NCBI GenBank assembly: GCA_037442565.1
Contig: JBBIQA010000095.1
Coordinates: 1-16,590 of the forward strand
DNA length: 16,590 nt
From: PALSA-911 sp037442565
GTDB taxonomy: Bacteria > Pseudomonadota > Alphaproteobacteria > Acetobacterales > Acetobacteraceae
Direction of reading: 5' to 3'
Positions 5,275 to 14,287 of this stretch are shown here, one piece after another (position 1 is the first letter of the stretch; each line of letters starts with the position of its first letter). Both the position numbers and the translations under genes were made by a program. The notes under the pieces were generated by a model. The model saw only the letters and a program-made list of their open reading frames with translations. It searched no databases and was not told where the DNA came from.

Positions 5275-8200
5275 ATGTGGCAGTTCTGGATCGATCGCGG
5301 CGGCACCTTCACCGACATCGTCGCGCGGGATCCGGCCGGGAATCTGTCCACCCACAAGCTGCTGAGCGAGAATCCGTCGCGCTATGCCGATGCCGCCATC
5401 GCCGGCATCAAGGCCGTGCTGGGCATTGCCGCCGACGCGCCGATCCCGACCGGCACGATCGAGGCGGTGAAGATGGGCACCACCGTCGCCACCAACGCGC
5501 TGCTGGAGCGCAAGGGCGAGCGCACGTTGCTGGTGGTCAATCGGGGCTTTGCCGACATCCTGCGCATCGGCAACCAGGCCCGCCCGCGGCTGTTCGACCT
5601 GGCGATCACGTTGCCGTCATTGCTGTACGAGGACGTGGTGGAGATCGGCGGCCGCGTCGGCGTCGACGGCGAGGAGATCGAGACGCTGGACGAGGCGCAT
5701 GCGCGCGCGGCCTTCGCCGCGGCCCGGTCGAAGGGGATCGCGGCCTGCGCCATCGTGCTCATGCATGCCTGGAAATACCCCGCGCAGGAGGCGCGGCTGG
5801 CGGAACTGGCGCGCGAGGCCGGGTTCGCCCAGGTGTCCGCCAGCCACGCCGTCAGCCCGCTGCTGCGCCTGGTGCCGCGCGGCGACACCACGGTGGTGGA
5901 TGCCTATCTGTCGCCGATCCTGTCGCGCTACGTGGCGCGGGTGGCGGGCGAACTGAACGGCGTGCGGCTGTACTTCATGCAATCCAACGGTGGCCTGACC
6001 GAGGCAAAAAGCTTCCAGGGCAAGGATGCGATCCTGTCCGGGCCGGCCGGCGGCATCGTCGGCGCCGCGCGCACGGCGGCGATGGCCGGGCTCGATCGGA
6101 TCATCGGCTTCGACATGGGCGGCACCTCGACCGACGTCGCGCTGTATGCCGGGGCGTTCGAGCGGGCATTCGAGACCGAGGTGGCCGGCGTGCGCATGCG
6201 TGCGCCGATGATGGCGATCAACACCGTGGCGGCCGGCGGCGGGTCGATCCTGCACTTCGACGGCTCGCGCTACCGCGTCGGGCCGGACAGCGCGGGCGCG
6301 CGGCCGGGGCCGGCGTGCTATCGCAGCGGCGGGCCGCTGACGGTGACGGACGCCAATGTCTGCGTCGGCAAGATCCAGCCGCGGCATTTCCCGGCGATCT
6401 TCGGGCCGGGCGGCGACGCTCCGCTGGACGCCGACATCGTGCGGGAGAAATTCGCCGACCTGGCAAACGAGATCGCGCGGGCAACCGGCGAGGAGCGCGA
6501 CCCCCGGGAAGTAGCGGAAGGGTTCCTGTCGATCGCGGTGGCCAACATGGCAAACGCGATCAAGCAGGTCTCGGTGCAGAAGGGCCACGATGTCACCCGC
6601 TTCGCGCTGAACTGCTTCGGCGGCGCCGGCGGCCAGCATGCGTGCCTGGTGGCGGACGCCCTGGGCATGGAGACGGTGTTCATCCATCCCTATGCCGGCG
6701 TTCTGTCGGCCTATGGCATGGGTCTGGCCGACCAGACCGCGTTGCGCGAACAGGCGGTGGAATTGCCGCTGACCGCGCATGAGATGCCCGAGTTCCTAGC
6801 CGTCGCAGACCGGCTGGCGGCGGAGGCCATGCAGGCGCTTGTGGCGCAGGGCGCGGATGCCGGGAGCATCGTCGTCAACCGGCAATTGCACCTGCGCTAT
6901 GCCGGCACGGAGGCGGCGCTGATCGTCGGGTTGCGGGACCTGGAGACGATCGTGACCGAATTCACCGCCGCGCATCGCGCCCGCTTCGGCTTCGCCACGC
7001 CCGGCCGGGCGCTGGTGGTGGAGGCGGTGGCGGTGGAGGCGATCGCCCCCGGCGAGAGCGTCAGCGAAACGCGGCTGCCCGCGCGACGCGATGGCGCGCC
7101 GGAGGTGATCGATACCGTTTCGGTGTTCACCGGTGGCGCCGTGCATGTCACGCCGGTCTATGAGCGCACCGCGCTGCTCGCCGGCGACACGATCGCCGGC
7201 CCGGCGCTGGTGCGCGAGGCGAACGCCACCACCGTGATCGAGCCCGGCTGGGCGGCGGAGATCACCGCGCGCGATCACATGAAGCTGCGCCGCACCGTGC
7301 CGCAGGCGCGCCGTGTGCCGGCCGGCAGCGACCGGCCCGATCCGGTGCTGCTGGAGCTGTTCAACAACCTGTTCATGAACGTGGCCGAGCAGACCGGGGC
7401 GGTGCTGCAGAACACGTCCATGAGCGTGAACATCAAGGAACGTCTGGATTTCTCCTGCGCGATCTTCGATGCCGCGGGCAATCTGGTCGCCAACGCGCCG
7501 CATGTGCCGGTGCATCTCGGCGCGATGGGCGAGAGCGTGCGCACCGTGCTCCATGCGCGCGGCGCCAGCCTGAAGCCGGGCGACGTGGTGGCGCTGAACA
7601 ACCCGTTCAACGGCGGCACCCATCTGCCGGACGTGACCGTGATCACGCCGGTGTTCGATACGGATGGAACCAGTCTCCGGTTCTTTGTCGGATCGCGCGG
7701 GCACCATGCCGATATCGGCGGCATCACCCCCGGCTCCACCCCGCCTGTCTCCCGCACGCTGGAGGAGGAAGGCGTGGTGATCGACGATTTCCTGCTGGTC
7801 GATGGCGGGGAGTTTCGCGAGGCCGAGTTCCGCGCGCTGCTGAACGGCGCGAAATACCCCGCGCGCAGCCCGGACGTGAACGTCGCCGATATCAAGGCGC
7901 AGGTGGCGGCGAACGAGAAGGGCGTGCAGGAGCTCGGCCGCGTGGTCGCCCAGTTCGGCTGGGAAACGGTTGCCGCCTACATGCGCCATGTGATGGACAA
8001 TGCCGAGGAGAGCGTGCGCCGGGTGCTGGCGCGGATCGGCAACGGCTCCTTCGATTACACCATGGACGACGGCGCGAGGCTGCGCGTGGCGGTGACGGTG
8101 GACCGGGCGAGCCGCAGCGCGACGGTGGATTTTACCGGCACATCGGCGCAGCGGGACGGCAATTTCAACGCGCCGCCGGCCGTGACCCGGGCGGTGGTGC

Positions 8201-8883
8201 TATATGTCTTTCGCTGCCTGGTGGGCGACGACATTCCGCTCAATGATGGCTGCCTGAAACCGATCCGGCTGATCGTTCCGGATGGCAGCTTCCTTGCCCC
8301 GCATCCCGGTGCTGCGGTGGTGGCGGGCAACACCGAGGTGTCGCAGGCGACCTGCAACGCCCTGTTCGGCGCGCTCGGCGCCATCGCCTGCTCGCAGGCG
8401 ACGATGAACAACTTCCTGTTCGGCGATGCCACGCGCCAGTACTATGAAACCATCTGCGGCGGCACCGGCGCCGGACCTGGGTTTCACGGCACATCGGCGG
8501 TGCAGACCCACATGACCAATACCCGCATGACCGACCCGGAAGTGCTCGAGCTGCGTTACCCCGTGCGCCTGGAGGATTTCGCCATCCGCCGCTTCTCCGG
8601 CGGCGAGGGGCAATGGCGCGGCGGCGATGGCGCGGTTCGGCGCATCCGTTTCCTGGAACCGATGACGGCGGTGATCGTCGCCTCGCGCCGCAATGTCGCG
8701 CCGTTCGGCCTGGCCGGCGGGGAAGACGGTGCCGCCGGGCGGCAATGGGTGGAGCGGGCCGACGGCACGCACGAGATCCTGACCGGCACGGACAGCGCCG
8801 AACTGCTGGCCGGCGACGCGTTCGTGATCGAGACGCCCGGCGGCGGCGGCCATGGCGCCCCCGGGGCGGGCCTGTCGGACTGA
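5275..8883 (+). CDS. Fused HyuA-HyuB hydantoinase / 5-oxoprolinase family enzyme
   Basis: A 1202-residue single-chain enzyme. The HyuA part (about 1-670) opens with the actin-fold phosphate loop IDRGGTFTDIVA near residue 5. It has KMGTTVATNALLERKG, the SGPAGGIVGA loop and DMGGTSTD (280-287), then AAGGGSI. The HyuB part (about 686-1195) starts DPVLLELFNNLFMN and has QNTSMSVNIKERLDFSCA, GGTHLPD (780-786) and GHHADIGG (809-816), the presumed metal and substrate site. Family members hydrolyse cyclic amides such as 5-oxo-L-proline or hydantoins with ATP. The fused form and length fit 5-oxoprolinase (5-oxoproline + ATP + H2O to glutamate + ADP + Pi), but the substrate cannot be fixed from sequence. 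ATG at 5275 is preferred to GTG at 5266 because GGAG is 8 bases ahead of it. The stop is one base before the AsmA start. Confidence 0.93.
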   Translation: MWQFWIDRGGTFTDIVARDPAGNLSTHKLLSENPSRYADAAIAGIKAVLGIAADAPIPTGTIEAVKMGTTVATNALLERKGERTLLVVNRGFADILRIGNQARPRLFDLAITLPSLLYEDVVEIGGRVGVDGEEIETLDEAHARAAFAAARSKGIAACAIVLMHAWKYPAQEARLAELAREAGFAQVSASHAVSPLLRLVPRGDTTVVDAYLSPILSRYVARVAGELNGVRLYFMQSNGGLTEAKSFQGKDAILSGPAGGIVGAARTAAMAGLDRIIGFDMGGTSTDVALYAGAFERAFETEVAGVRMRAPMMAINTVAAGGGSILHFDGSRYRVGPDSAGARPGPACYRSGGPLTVTDANVCVGKIQPRHFPAIFGPGGDAPLDADIVREKFADLANEIARATGEERDPREVAEGFLSIAVANMANAIKQVSVQKGHDVTRFALNCFGGAGGQHACLVADALGMETVFIHPYAGVLSAYGMGLADQTALREQAVELPLTAHEMPEFLAVADRLAAEAMQALVAQGADAGSIVVNRQLHLRYAGTEAALIVGLRDLETIVTEFTAAHRARFGFATPGRALVVEAVAVEAIAPGESVSETRLPARRDGAPEVIDTVSVFTGGAVHVTPVYERTALLAGDTIAGPALVREANATTVIEPGWAAEITARDHMKLRRTVPQARRVPAGSDRPDPVLLELFNNLFMNVAEQTGAVLQNTSMSVNIKERLDFSCAIFDAAGNLVANAPHVPVHLGAMGESVRTVLHARGASLKPGDVVALNNPFNGGTHLPDVTVITPVFDTDGTSLRFFVGSRGHHADIGGITPGSTPPVSRTLEEEGVVIDDFLLVDGGEFREAEFRALLNGAKYPARSPDVNVADIKAQVAANEKGVQELGRVVAQFGWETVAAYMRHVMDNAEESVRRVLARIGNGSFDYTMDDGARLRVAVTVDRASRSATVDFTGTSAQRDGNFNAPPAVTRAVVLYVFRCLVGDDIPLNDGCLKPIRLIVPDGSFLAPHPGAAVVAGNTEVSQATCNALFGALGAIACSQATMNNFLFGDATRQYYETICGGTGAGPGFHGTSAVQTHMTNTRMTDPEVLELRYPVRLEDFAIRRFSGGEGQWRGGDGAVRRIRFLEPMTAVIVASRRNVAPFGLAGGEDGAAGRQWVERADGTHEILTGTDSAELLAGDAFVIETPGGGGHGAPGAGLSD

Positions 8884-8884
8884 C

Positions 8885-11800
8885 ATGCGGGCCGTTCGCC
8901 TCCTGCTGGCCTCCCTGGCCGTCCTGATCGCGCTGGCTTTGCTGGCCGCGTGGCAGGTACCGGGGCGGCTGGACTGGAACCGCTATCGCGGCACGATCGA
9001 ATCGCTCGCCAGCGTCACGCTGGGGCGTCCGGTCACCATCGCCGGGCCGATCACGCTGTCGCTTCTGCCGGAGACCGAGCTGACCGCGGCGGACGTGGTG
9101 GTGGCTGGCGGCACCTCCGGCGAGGTCCGGGGCGCGCCGGCGCTGACGGTGAAGGCGTTGCGGCTGCGGGTGGCGCCGCTGCCGCTGCTGGCCGGGCGGG
9201 TGGACGCGCGCGAACTGGCGCTGAGCGGGCCGGACCTGTCGGTGGATTGGCCGCTGCGGCACGGCGAACTGGCCGACTGGCCGCCGTACTGGCTGAGCGC
9301 GTTTTCCGCGCGGATCGAAAAGGGCCGGCTGCATGTCGGCGGGCTGGTGCTCGACCAGATCGACGCCACGCTGGAGACGACCGATGCCGGCGGCCTGATC
9401 TCGGTCGGCAAGGGCCGGATCGGCGGCCTGCCGGTCCGCTTTTCCGCCCGGCTGACCGCCGCCGGGGCCGACGGCGCATCCGGGCTCAATCTGAGAATGG
9501 ACGCGGAGCCGCCTCTGGCGGGGGTTTCCGGCGGTTTCGTCGGCCAGTTGGCCGCCGATGGCGGGCTGACGGGGCACATCGATGTCGCCGGCCCCGATCT
9601 GGCGCAGGTGATCGGGCCATCGGGCGGCGCGCCTGCCGCAGGGGCGTTCAAAGCGGGGGCGTTCAAAGCGGGGGCGTTCAAATTTGCCGCTTCGGTGAAG
9701 GCGGCCGGGGAGCGGGCGCGCTTCGACGACCTGAGCCTGGATCTGGCCGGGGCGAACGGCGCGACGACGCTGAACGGCAACGCCACTCTGTGGCTGGCGC
9801 CCGATCTGCACCTGGATGCCAGCCTGTCCACGCCGCGGCTGGAGCCGGATCCCTGGGTGACCCTGCTGGGCCGCCTGGGGACCGGCAGTGCCGGTGGCGG
9901 CGGGCTGACGGTCGGGCTGCAACTGAAGGCGGAGGCGGTGGCGTTCGGCGGCGGGCTGATGCGCGATTTTTCCGCCGCGATGGAGCTCATGCAGGGGCAG
10001 GTCGTGCTGCACCGTTTGGCGGTCCGGCTGCCGGGCGAGGCGGATCTGAGCCTCGACGGGATGGTGCAACGCACCGATCCGGCCCGTCCGCGCTTTGAAG
10101 GCAATGTGCGGCTGGCCGCGCCGCGGCTGCGCGACGTTCTGCGTTGGCTGGATGGCGCCGGCCTGCGGCTGCTCCCCGGGTTGCCCGCGGGTGTGCTGGT
10201 GAGCACGGATTTCCGCGCCCACGCGGTCGCCGAGCCCGGATTGCTGGCCCTGGACCGTATCGAGGGATCGCTGGACGGCGCGGCGATGAACGGTGAGCTC
10301 CGGCTTTGGCCCCGATCGCGGGAAGCTGCCGCCGCGAACACCGGCGTCGGAGCGACCGGCAGCGGGCCGGCGATCGCGGCATCCCTGGAACTGTCGACGC
10401 TGGATCTCGATCCCTGGCTGGCCGGGCCGCAGACGAAGCAGGGAGCACCGGGTCGTGGTTTCGATGTCGATCTGCGTCTGCGGGCATCCGTGGCGCGGTT
10501 GCGCGGGGAGATGATCCGGTCGCTGTTGCTGGATGCGGCTTTGCAGGCGCCCGTACCGGTGCCGGCGCCGGCACAGCCGCCGGTGCAGCCCCCGCCGGTC
10601 GCCGTCCCGCAGGGAAGCGTGCCGCCGGCCGGCGGCACGCCTGCCTCGGGCGTGGGGCGGGTAACGCTGCGCAAGCTGGAGGCGACCGTTCGCGGCGTGC
10701 ATGTCGTCGCCTCCGGAACGGTCGCGGACGGCGGGCGGCTGACCGAGGGCAAGCTGCAGGCAACCACCGACGACGCTTCCGCTCTGGCCGATCTGGTCCC
10801 GCCGGCTTGGCGGCCGGCGGAGGCGTTCTGGCGCGGCCCGGCCGTGCTGAGCGCGCAGTTGGCCGGACCGGCGGATGCGCTGGGGCTGAAGCTGGCGCTG
10901 GACATGGCCGACGCACGGCTGGAGGCGGAGCCGGTCGTCGACCTGCGCAGCGGCAAATGGTCGGGGCCGGTGACGCTTCGTCATCCCGGCGCGCCGCGGC
11001 TGCTGGCGCTGCTCGGCATGCCTGCGGCGGAAGCCTGGCTGGGTGAGGGCTCGTTGTCGGTGATTGCCCAGGTCTCCGGCGTCCCGNNNNNNNNNNNNNN
11101 NNNNNNNNNNNNNNNNNNNNNNNNNNNNNNNNNNNNNNNNNNNNNNNNNNNNNNNNNNNNNNNNNNNNNNNNNNNNNNNNNNNNNNGTGGGGCCGGTCCC
11201 AATCCTTCGGGTCGGCCGGATTGGGGTGGACTTGCTGGATTTGACGGCGGGTCGGCTGCGGCTGAACGCGTCGCTGGCATTGGATCTCGCCGGGGCGCAG
11301 CCGTCGCTGGGCGGGCGTATCCAGGCGGATACGCTGACCCTGCCGGCGCCGGACTGGCAGGATACCAGCCCATTGCCCCTGGCGCTGCTGCGCGGCTGGC
11401 GGGCGAACGTGCCGGTGAGCGCGCGCCAGGTGCTGGTGGCGCGCGAACCGGTGCTGACGCAGGCGGCCGGCGCGGTGGAGCTTACGGAAGGGGTGCTGCG
11501 GATCCAGCCGTTCACCGCCTCGCTGAATGGCGGCGCGCTGAGCGGCACGCTGACCGTGAATGCCGCCGCTGAGCCGCCGACGGTGTCGCTGACGGCGGCT
11601 TTGGCGGATGCGATCGCCGGACCGTCCGCCGTCCCGAGCGGCCGGCCGCTCGACCTGCTCGCGGGGAAGCTGAACGCGTCGGCGGATCTGAGCGCGGCCG
11701 GCCATAGCCTGGCGGCGATGCTGGCGACGCTGTCGGGTGGCATGAAGCTGGACGTCTCGCACGGCGTGCTGAGCGGCTTCGACCTGTTCCGCGTGACCCA

Positions 11801-12155
11801 TGCGGTGGCAGCCGCCGATCCGCGCACACGGGCGGCGACCGAGGCGGCATTGCGCGCGGCGCTGTCGGAAGGCGTGACGAACTTCGATCGGCTGAGCATC
11901 CGCGCCGAGGCGCAGAACGGCACGCTCGCGCTGCAGGAAGGCGCGCTTGCGGGCACTGCCGGCACGGCCGAGATCTCCGGCTCAGCCGGGCTCGGCGGCC
12001 ATCAGCTGGATTTGCGGGTGGTCGTGCATCCCGCGGTCGAGCAGCCGCCAGAGATCGGGGTCCGATTGACCGGTCCCTGGGAAAAGCCGCACCGGTCAGC
12101 GGAGCTGGCCGGCTTCCTGGGCTGGCTGGCGGCGCGCCGCCTCTCCGCTCCCTGA
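8885..12155 (+). CDS. AsmA-family envelope protein (interrupted by an assembly gap)
   Basis: The start is ATG at 8885, one base after the preceding stop. The N terminus is a signal anchor (residues about 3-22, RAVRLLLASLAVLIALALLA) followed by a long beta-rich periplasmic chain, as in AsmA/TamB-type proteins that bridge inner and outer membranes and are linked to lipid transport. Typical openings are seen: ITLSLLPETELTAADVVV and ARIEKGRLHVGGLVLDQID. The C-terminal AsmA_2-like part contains TNFDRLSIRAEAQNGTL and GTAEISGSAGLGG. There are 734 codons before the gap and 322 residues after it. Pre-gap codons sit in a different frame from post-gap codons; the last full codon before is 11084-11086 and the first after is 11187-11189. 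The frame break is therefore due to the placeholder, not proof of a mutation. A GAFKA triple repeat (253-267) and a Pro-rich insert (about 556-580) are unusual for the family. Confidence 0.88.
9641..9685. repeat. 15-bp tandem repeat inside the AsmA gene
   Basis: Units 9641-9655 and 9656-9670 are identical (GGGGCGTTCAAAGCG). The third, 9671-9685, shares the first 12 bases and ends differently. In frame they encode GAFKA-GAFKA-GAFKF, residues 253-267 of the AsmA protein. Identity at the DNA level points to recent duplication. Confidence 0.9.
11087..11186. other. 100-N assembly gap
   Basis: Exactly 100 undetermined bases, a conventional placeholder for a gap of unknown size. It lies inside the AsmA gene. 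The coding frame needs the missing sequence to be a multiple of three, which 100 is not. A hairpin-forming sequence lies immediately to its right. Confidence 0.98.
11198..11225. repeat. Inverted repeat beside the gap
   Basis: CCCAATCC (11198-11205) and GGATTGGG (11218-11225) form a perfect 8-bp stem with a 12-base loop, only 11 bases from the N run. The flanks GGCCGG (11191-11196) and GGCCGG (11214-11219) add further self-complementarity. Such structure is a plausible cause of the assembly or sequencing break. It lies within coding sequence. Confidence 0.7.
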
Positions 12156-12160
12156 GGTGC

Positions 12161-12183
12161 CCGCGCCCCTCCCCGGGGCGCGG
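12161..12183. terminator. Hairpin between convergent genes (possible bidirectional terminator)
   Basis: CCGCGCCCC (12161-12169) and GGGGCGCGG (12175-12183) form a perfect 9-bp GC stem with a 5-base loop in the 35-bp space between the AsmA stop and the stop of the convergent PEP-CTERM gene. There is no T run on either side, so it is not a classical intrinsic terminator. Position and strength make a shared termination or RNA-end-protecting role likely, but unproven. Confidence 0.5.
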
Positions 12184-12190
12184 GGAGGGA

Positions 12191-13192
12191 TCAGGCGCCG
12201 CGGTTGCGACGGACGGCGAAACCGAGGCCCAGCACCCCGGCGGCGAGCAGCGACAGGGACGCCGGTTCGGGAACGGCCGTATGCGCGATGGTCAGCCTGG
12301 AGGTGGTTGCGGTCGGCACCGTCGTTGCGCCGGGCTTGGCCGTGTAGCCGAGCACATCGAGGATGGTGAAGTCGTTCATCAGCACATAGTTGGTCTGCCC
12401 GGCACTGAGATAGGCATTGCCCACGTCGGCGGTGGCGCCGTTGAAGTCGCCGCGATCGCCGCTGCCGTAGTTGTTGAACGTGGCCAGCCTGGTCACGCCG
12501 CCATCGATCGAGAAATAGGCGAGGGCGCTGGGCGACGTGGAGTGCACACCGGGCGCGGTGTAGCGGAACAGATCGAACGGCGTGAGATAGCCGACGCCAT
12601 ACGGGCTGATGCCGGAAACCCGGCCGAGCACTTCCTCGATCTCGTGCTGGGCGACGGCGACGAAATCATAGGTTCCCGGCAGGACCTGGCCGCTGAACGT
12701 ATATTTCAACGCGCTGCCGAAGCCGACATATCCGTCCAGGCCGGCGGAGACATTCACCAGGCCAAGCGCCTTGGCTTCGGCGGTCGGCAGCATGAACGCA
12801 TACTGGGAATAGGCCTGAACCGCCGCGGCGAGATAGTTCACGGACTTCTTTTGCGCCGCGGTGGCCGTGGGGGCGTAGGCGGCGCTGGTCAGCCAGGACT
12901 GAATCCAGGAGCCCGGCAGGCCCATGTAATAGAAATTCGAACTGGCCCCGAGGCCGTACGTGCCCAGTGACTGGCCGGCGACGTAGCCCCAGCTGACATT
13001 GATATTGACGGTGATGTTGCTGGTGACGTTGCTGCTGAAAACCGAGGCGGCGGTCCGGAAACCGGATTCGATCTGCGACGCGTATGCCGAACCGGTGACC
13101 GTGCTGTCGAAGATCGGGTTGATCGTCAGCGCATTGGCGGCCGGCGCCAGCAACAGGAACGCGGGTAACGTGGCTGCAATCGCAAGTTTCAT
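12191..13192 (-). CDS. Secreted zincin-like protein with PEP-CTERM sorting signal (NF038122-like metalloprotease)
   Basis: A 333-residue exported protein. ATG at 13192 is chosen because GAGGA lies just upstream and because it begins a signal peptide (MKLAIAATLPAFLLLAPAANA, cleavage likely after residue 21). The mature part is rich in Ser, Thr, Tyr and Gly. The helix VAVAQHEIEEVLGR carries His183-Glu184 in an HExxE arrangement, as in a family of PEP-CTERM-associated putative metalloproteases, followed by LTPFDLFRYTAPG, which could give a further ligand. The last 27 residues (307-333) are a PEP-CTERM signal: VPEP, a hydrophobic helix (LSLLAAGVLGLGFAV) and basic RRNR. An exosortase would recognise this and anchor or release the protein at the surface. 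No exosortase lies in the window. Proteolytic activity is an inference from the motif. Confidence 0.86.
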   Translation of the reverse strand: MKLAIAATLPAFLLLAPAANALTINPIFDSTVTGSAYASQIESGFRTAASVFSSNVTSNITVNINVSWGYVAGQSLGTYGLGASSNFYYMGLPGSWIQSWLTSAAYAPTATAAQKKSVNYLAAAVQAYSQYAFMLPTAEAKALGLVNVSAGLDGYVGFGSALKYTFSGQVLPGTYDFVAVAQHEIEEVLGRVSGISPYGVGYLTPFDLFRYTAPGVHSTSPSALAYFSIDGGVTRLATFNNYGSGDRGDFNGATADVGNAYLSAGQTNYVLMNDFTILDVLGYTAKPGATTVPTATTSRLTIAHTAVPEPASLSLLAAGVLGLGFAVRRNRGA

Positions 13193-13463
13193 GTCTTCCT
13201 CGATTTGCTCATGTGTCGGGCCATTGTGTCTCTGGCCGGTTATCGCACGAACGGGCACCGCGCTTGCCGCGCCAGCAGCCCCGTCTTGTCTCATAAGTTA
13301 GAATATCACGACAATTCTTCAGGTAACGTAAGCGAGATCTGGCGCAAATGGAACCGAAATTTCAACCTTGAGTAGAAATATCACAAAATCGTGAAAGACC
13401 CCCGCCCGGATCTGCGCAGGGTGTTCCAGCCGCCGGCGCGGTTCCCTTGCCCGCCGCGCGAAC
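13193..13463. promoter_or_regulatory. AT-richer leader between the crotonase-fold and PEP-CTERM genes
   Basis: This 271-bp space contains the promoter of the PEP-CTERM gene and the 3' end of the upstream operon. The block 13281-13400 is markedly AT-richer than the rest of the window. The octamer AATATCAC occurs twice, at 13302-13309 and 13377-13384, 75 bp apart. The second copy is part of a small inverted repeat TCAC-AAAATC-GTGA (13381-13394). I cannot name one -35/-10 pair with confidence, and no gene or RNA is recognisable here. Confidence 0.4.
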
Positions 13464-14285
13464 CTATCTTCCCTTGAACACCGGGGCCCGCTTTTCCATG
13501 AACGCCGTGCGGCCTTCCTTGTAGTCCTCGCTGTCGAAGCATTGCGCGGATATGGCCGCCAGGCCCGCCATGTCGCGCTCCGCCGGGTCCTGCATGGCGG
13601 CGGCAACGCCGAGCTTGGAGGAGCGGATGGACAGCGGCGCGTTGACCGCGATGGTGCTGGCGATCTTCAGCACGGTGCTGTCGAGGTCGGCGACCGGCAC
13701 CGTGCGATTGACCAGGCCGATGCGCTCGGCCTCCCTCGCGTCGATCCGCTCCCCGGTGTACAGGATCATCCGGGCATGGGCGGGGCCGACGAGGTCGGTC
13801 AGCTTGCGGATCATGTCGAAGCCATACGCGATCGACAGCCGGGCGGCGGGGATGCCGAACTGGCCGTCATCGGCGGCGATGCGGATGTCCGCCTGCATGG
13901 CGATGCCCAGCCCGCCGCCCATGCAGAAGCCGCGGATGCGCCCGATCACCGGCTTGGGGAAGCTGGCCAGCTTCTCCCGCCCGGCCGTGGTCAGGCGGTT
14001 GTATTCCTGCTGCGCGTCGGCGTTGCTGCGCTGCTTCTCGAACTGGCTGATATCGGCGCCGCTGACGAAGGCCTTGTCGCCGGCGCCGGTCATGATCACG
14101 CAGCGGATGCTGTCATCGGCGGCGAACCCTTCCAGGATCTCCACCATGCCGTCCCACATCTCCACCGACATGGCGTTGCGCTTTTCCGGCTGGTTGAACA
14201 CCAGCAGCCCGACCCCGTCTATGCGGCCGCCGAGCATCTTGCCTTTGGCGCGGGCGTCGGTGGCGTGGCTGAGAAGATCGCTCAT
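13464..14285 (-). CDS. Crotonase-fold (enoyl-CoA hydratase/isomerase family) protein lacking both catalytic glutamates
   Basis: A 273-residue protein of normal family length. It has the CoA-binding start (NQPEKRNAM, 31-39), the first oxyanion-hole segment SGADIS (75-80) and the second, GFCMGGGLGIAMQADIRIA (about 119-137), so acyl-CoA binding is expected. In hydratases the catalytic pair sits at GGGxE and in FGxPE. Here the first is Gly127 (GGGLG) and the second Ala147 (FGIPAA). It is therefore unlikely to hydrate a double bond by the textbook mechanism; crotonase-fold decarboxylases, hydrolases, isomerases and dehalogenases use other residues. ATG at 14285 lies two bases after the stop of the CoA-transferase gene, so they are in one operon. 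General annotation tools would call this enoyl-CoA hydratase; I advise family-level naming only. Confidence 0.92.
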   Translation of the reverse strand: MSDLLSHATDARAKGKMLGGRIDGVGLLVFNQPEKRNAMSVEMWDGMVEILEGFAADDSIRCVIMTGAGDKAFVSGADISQFEKQRSNADAQQEYNRLTTAGREKLASFPKPVIGRIRGFCMGGGLGIAMQADIRIAADDGQFGIPAARLSIAYGFDMIRKLTDLVGPAHARMILYTGERIDAREAERIGLVNRTVPVADLDSTVLKIASTIAVNAPLSIRSSKLGVAAAMQDPAERDMAGLAAISAQCFDSEDYKEGRTAFMEKRAPVFKGR

Positions 14286-14287
14286 GG

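Noticed and set aside
5266..5277. GTG at 5266 as the start of the hydantoinase gene
   Set aside because: The best ribosome site GGAG (5263-5266) would overlap that start; it is correctly spaced for ATG at 5275, where the family-typical N terminus begins.
4548..5357. Longer start for the VOC protein, adding 77 residues
   Set aside because: The upstream extension has no domain content, while ATG at 5126 has a strong GGAGGAA site at correct spacing.
5253..6782. A 509-codon plus-strand frame overlapping the hydantoinase gene
   Set aside because: It is an out-of-frame reading of the HyuA part, dominated by Arg, Gly and Ala, and has no recognisable motif.
8852..11572. AsmA frame read from 8852 and continued straight across the Ns
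   Set aside because: The 8852 start overlaps the hydantoinase end, whereas ATG at 8885 begins the signal anchor. After the Ns this frame is nonsense, and the true frame is the one ending at 12155.
8240..11965. A minus-strand open frame of more than 1200 codons across the hydantoinase and AsmA genes
   Set aside because: It runs antisense through two well-supported genes, crosses the N gap, and its protein is Arg/Pro/Gln-rich low-complexity sequence with no domain. It is a typical GC-rich shadow.
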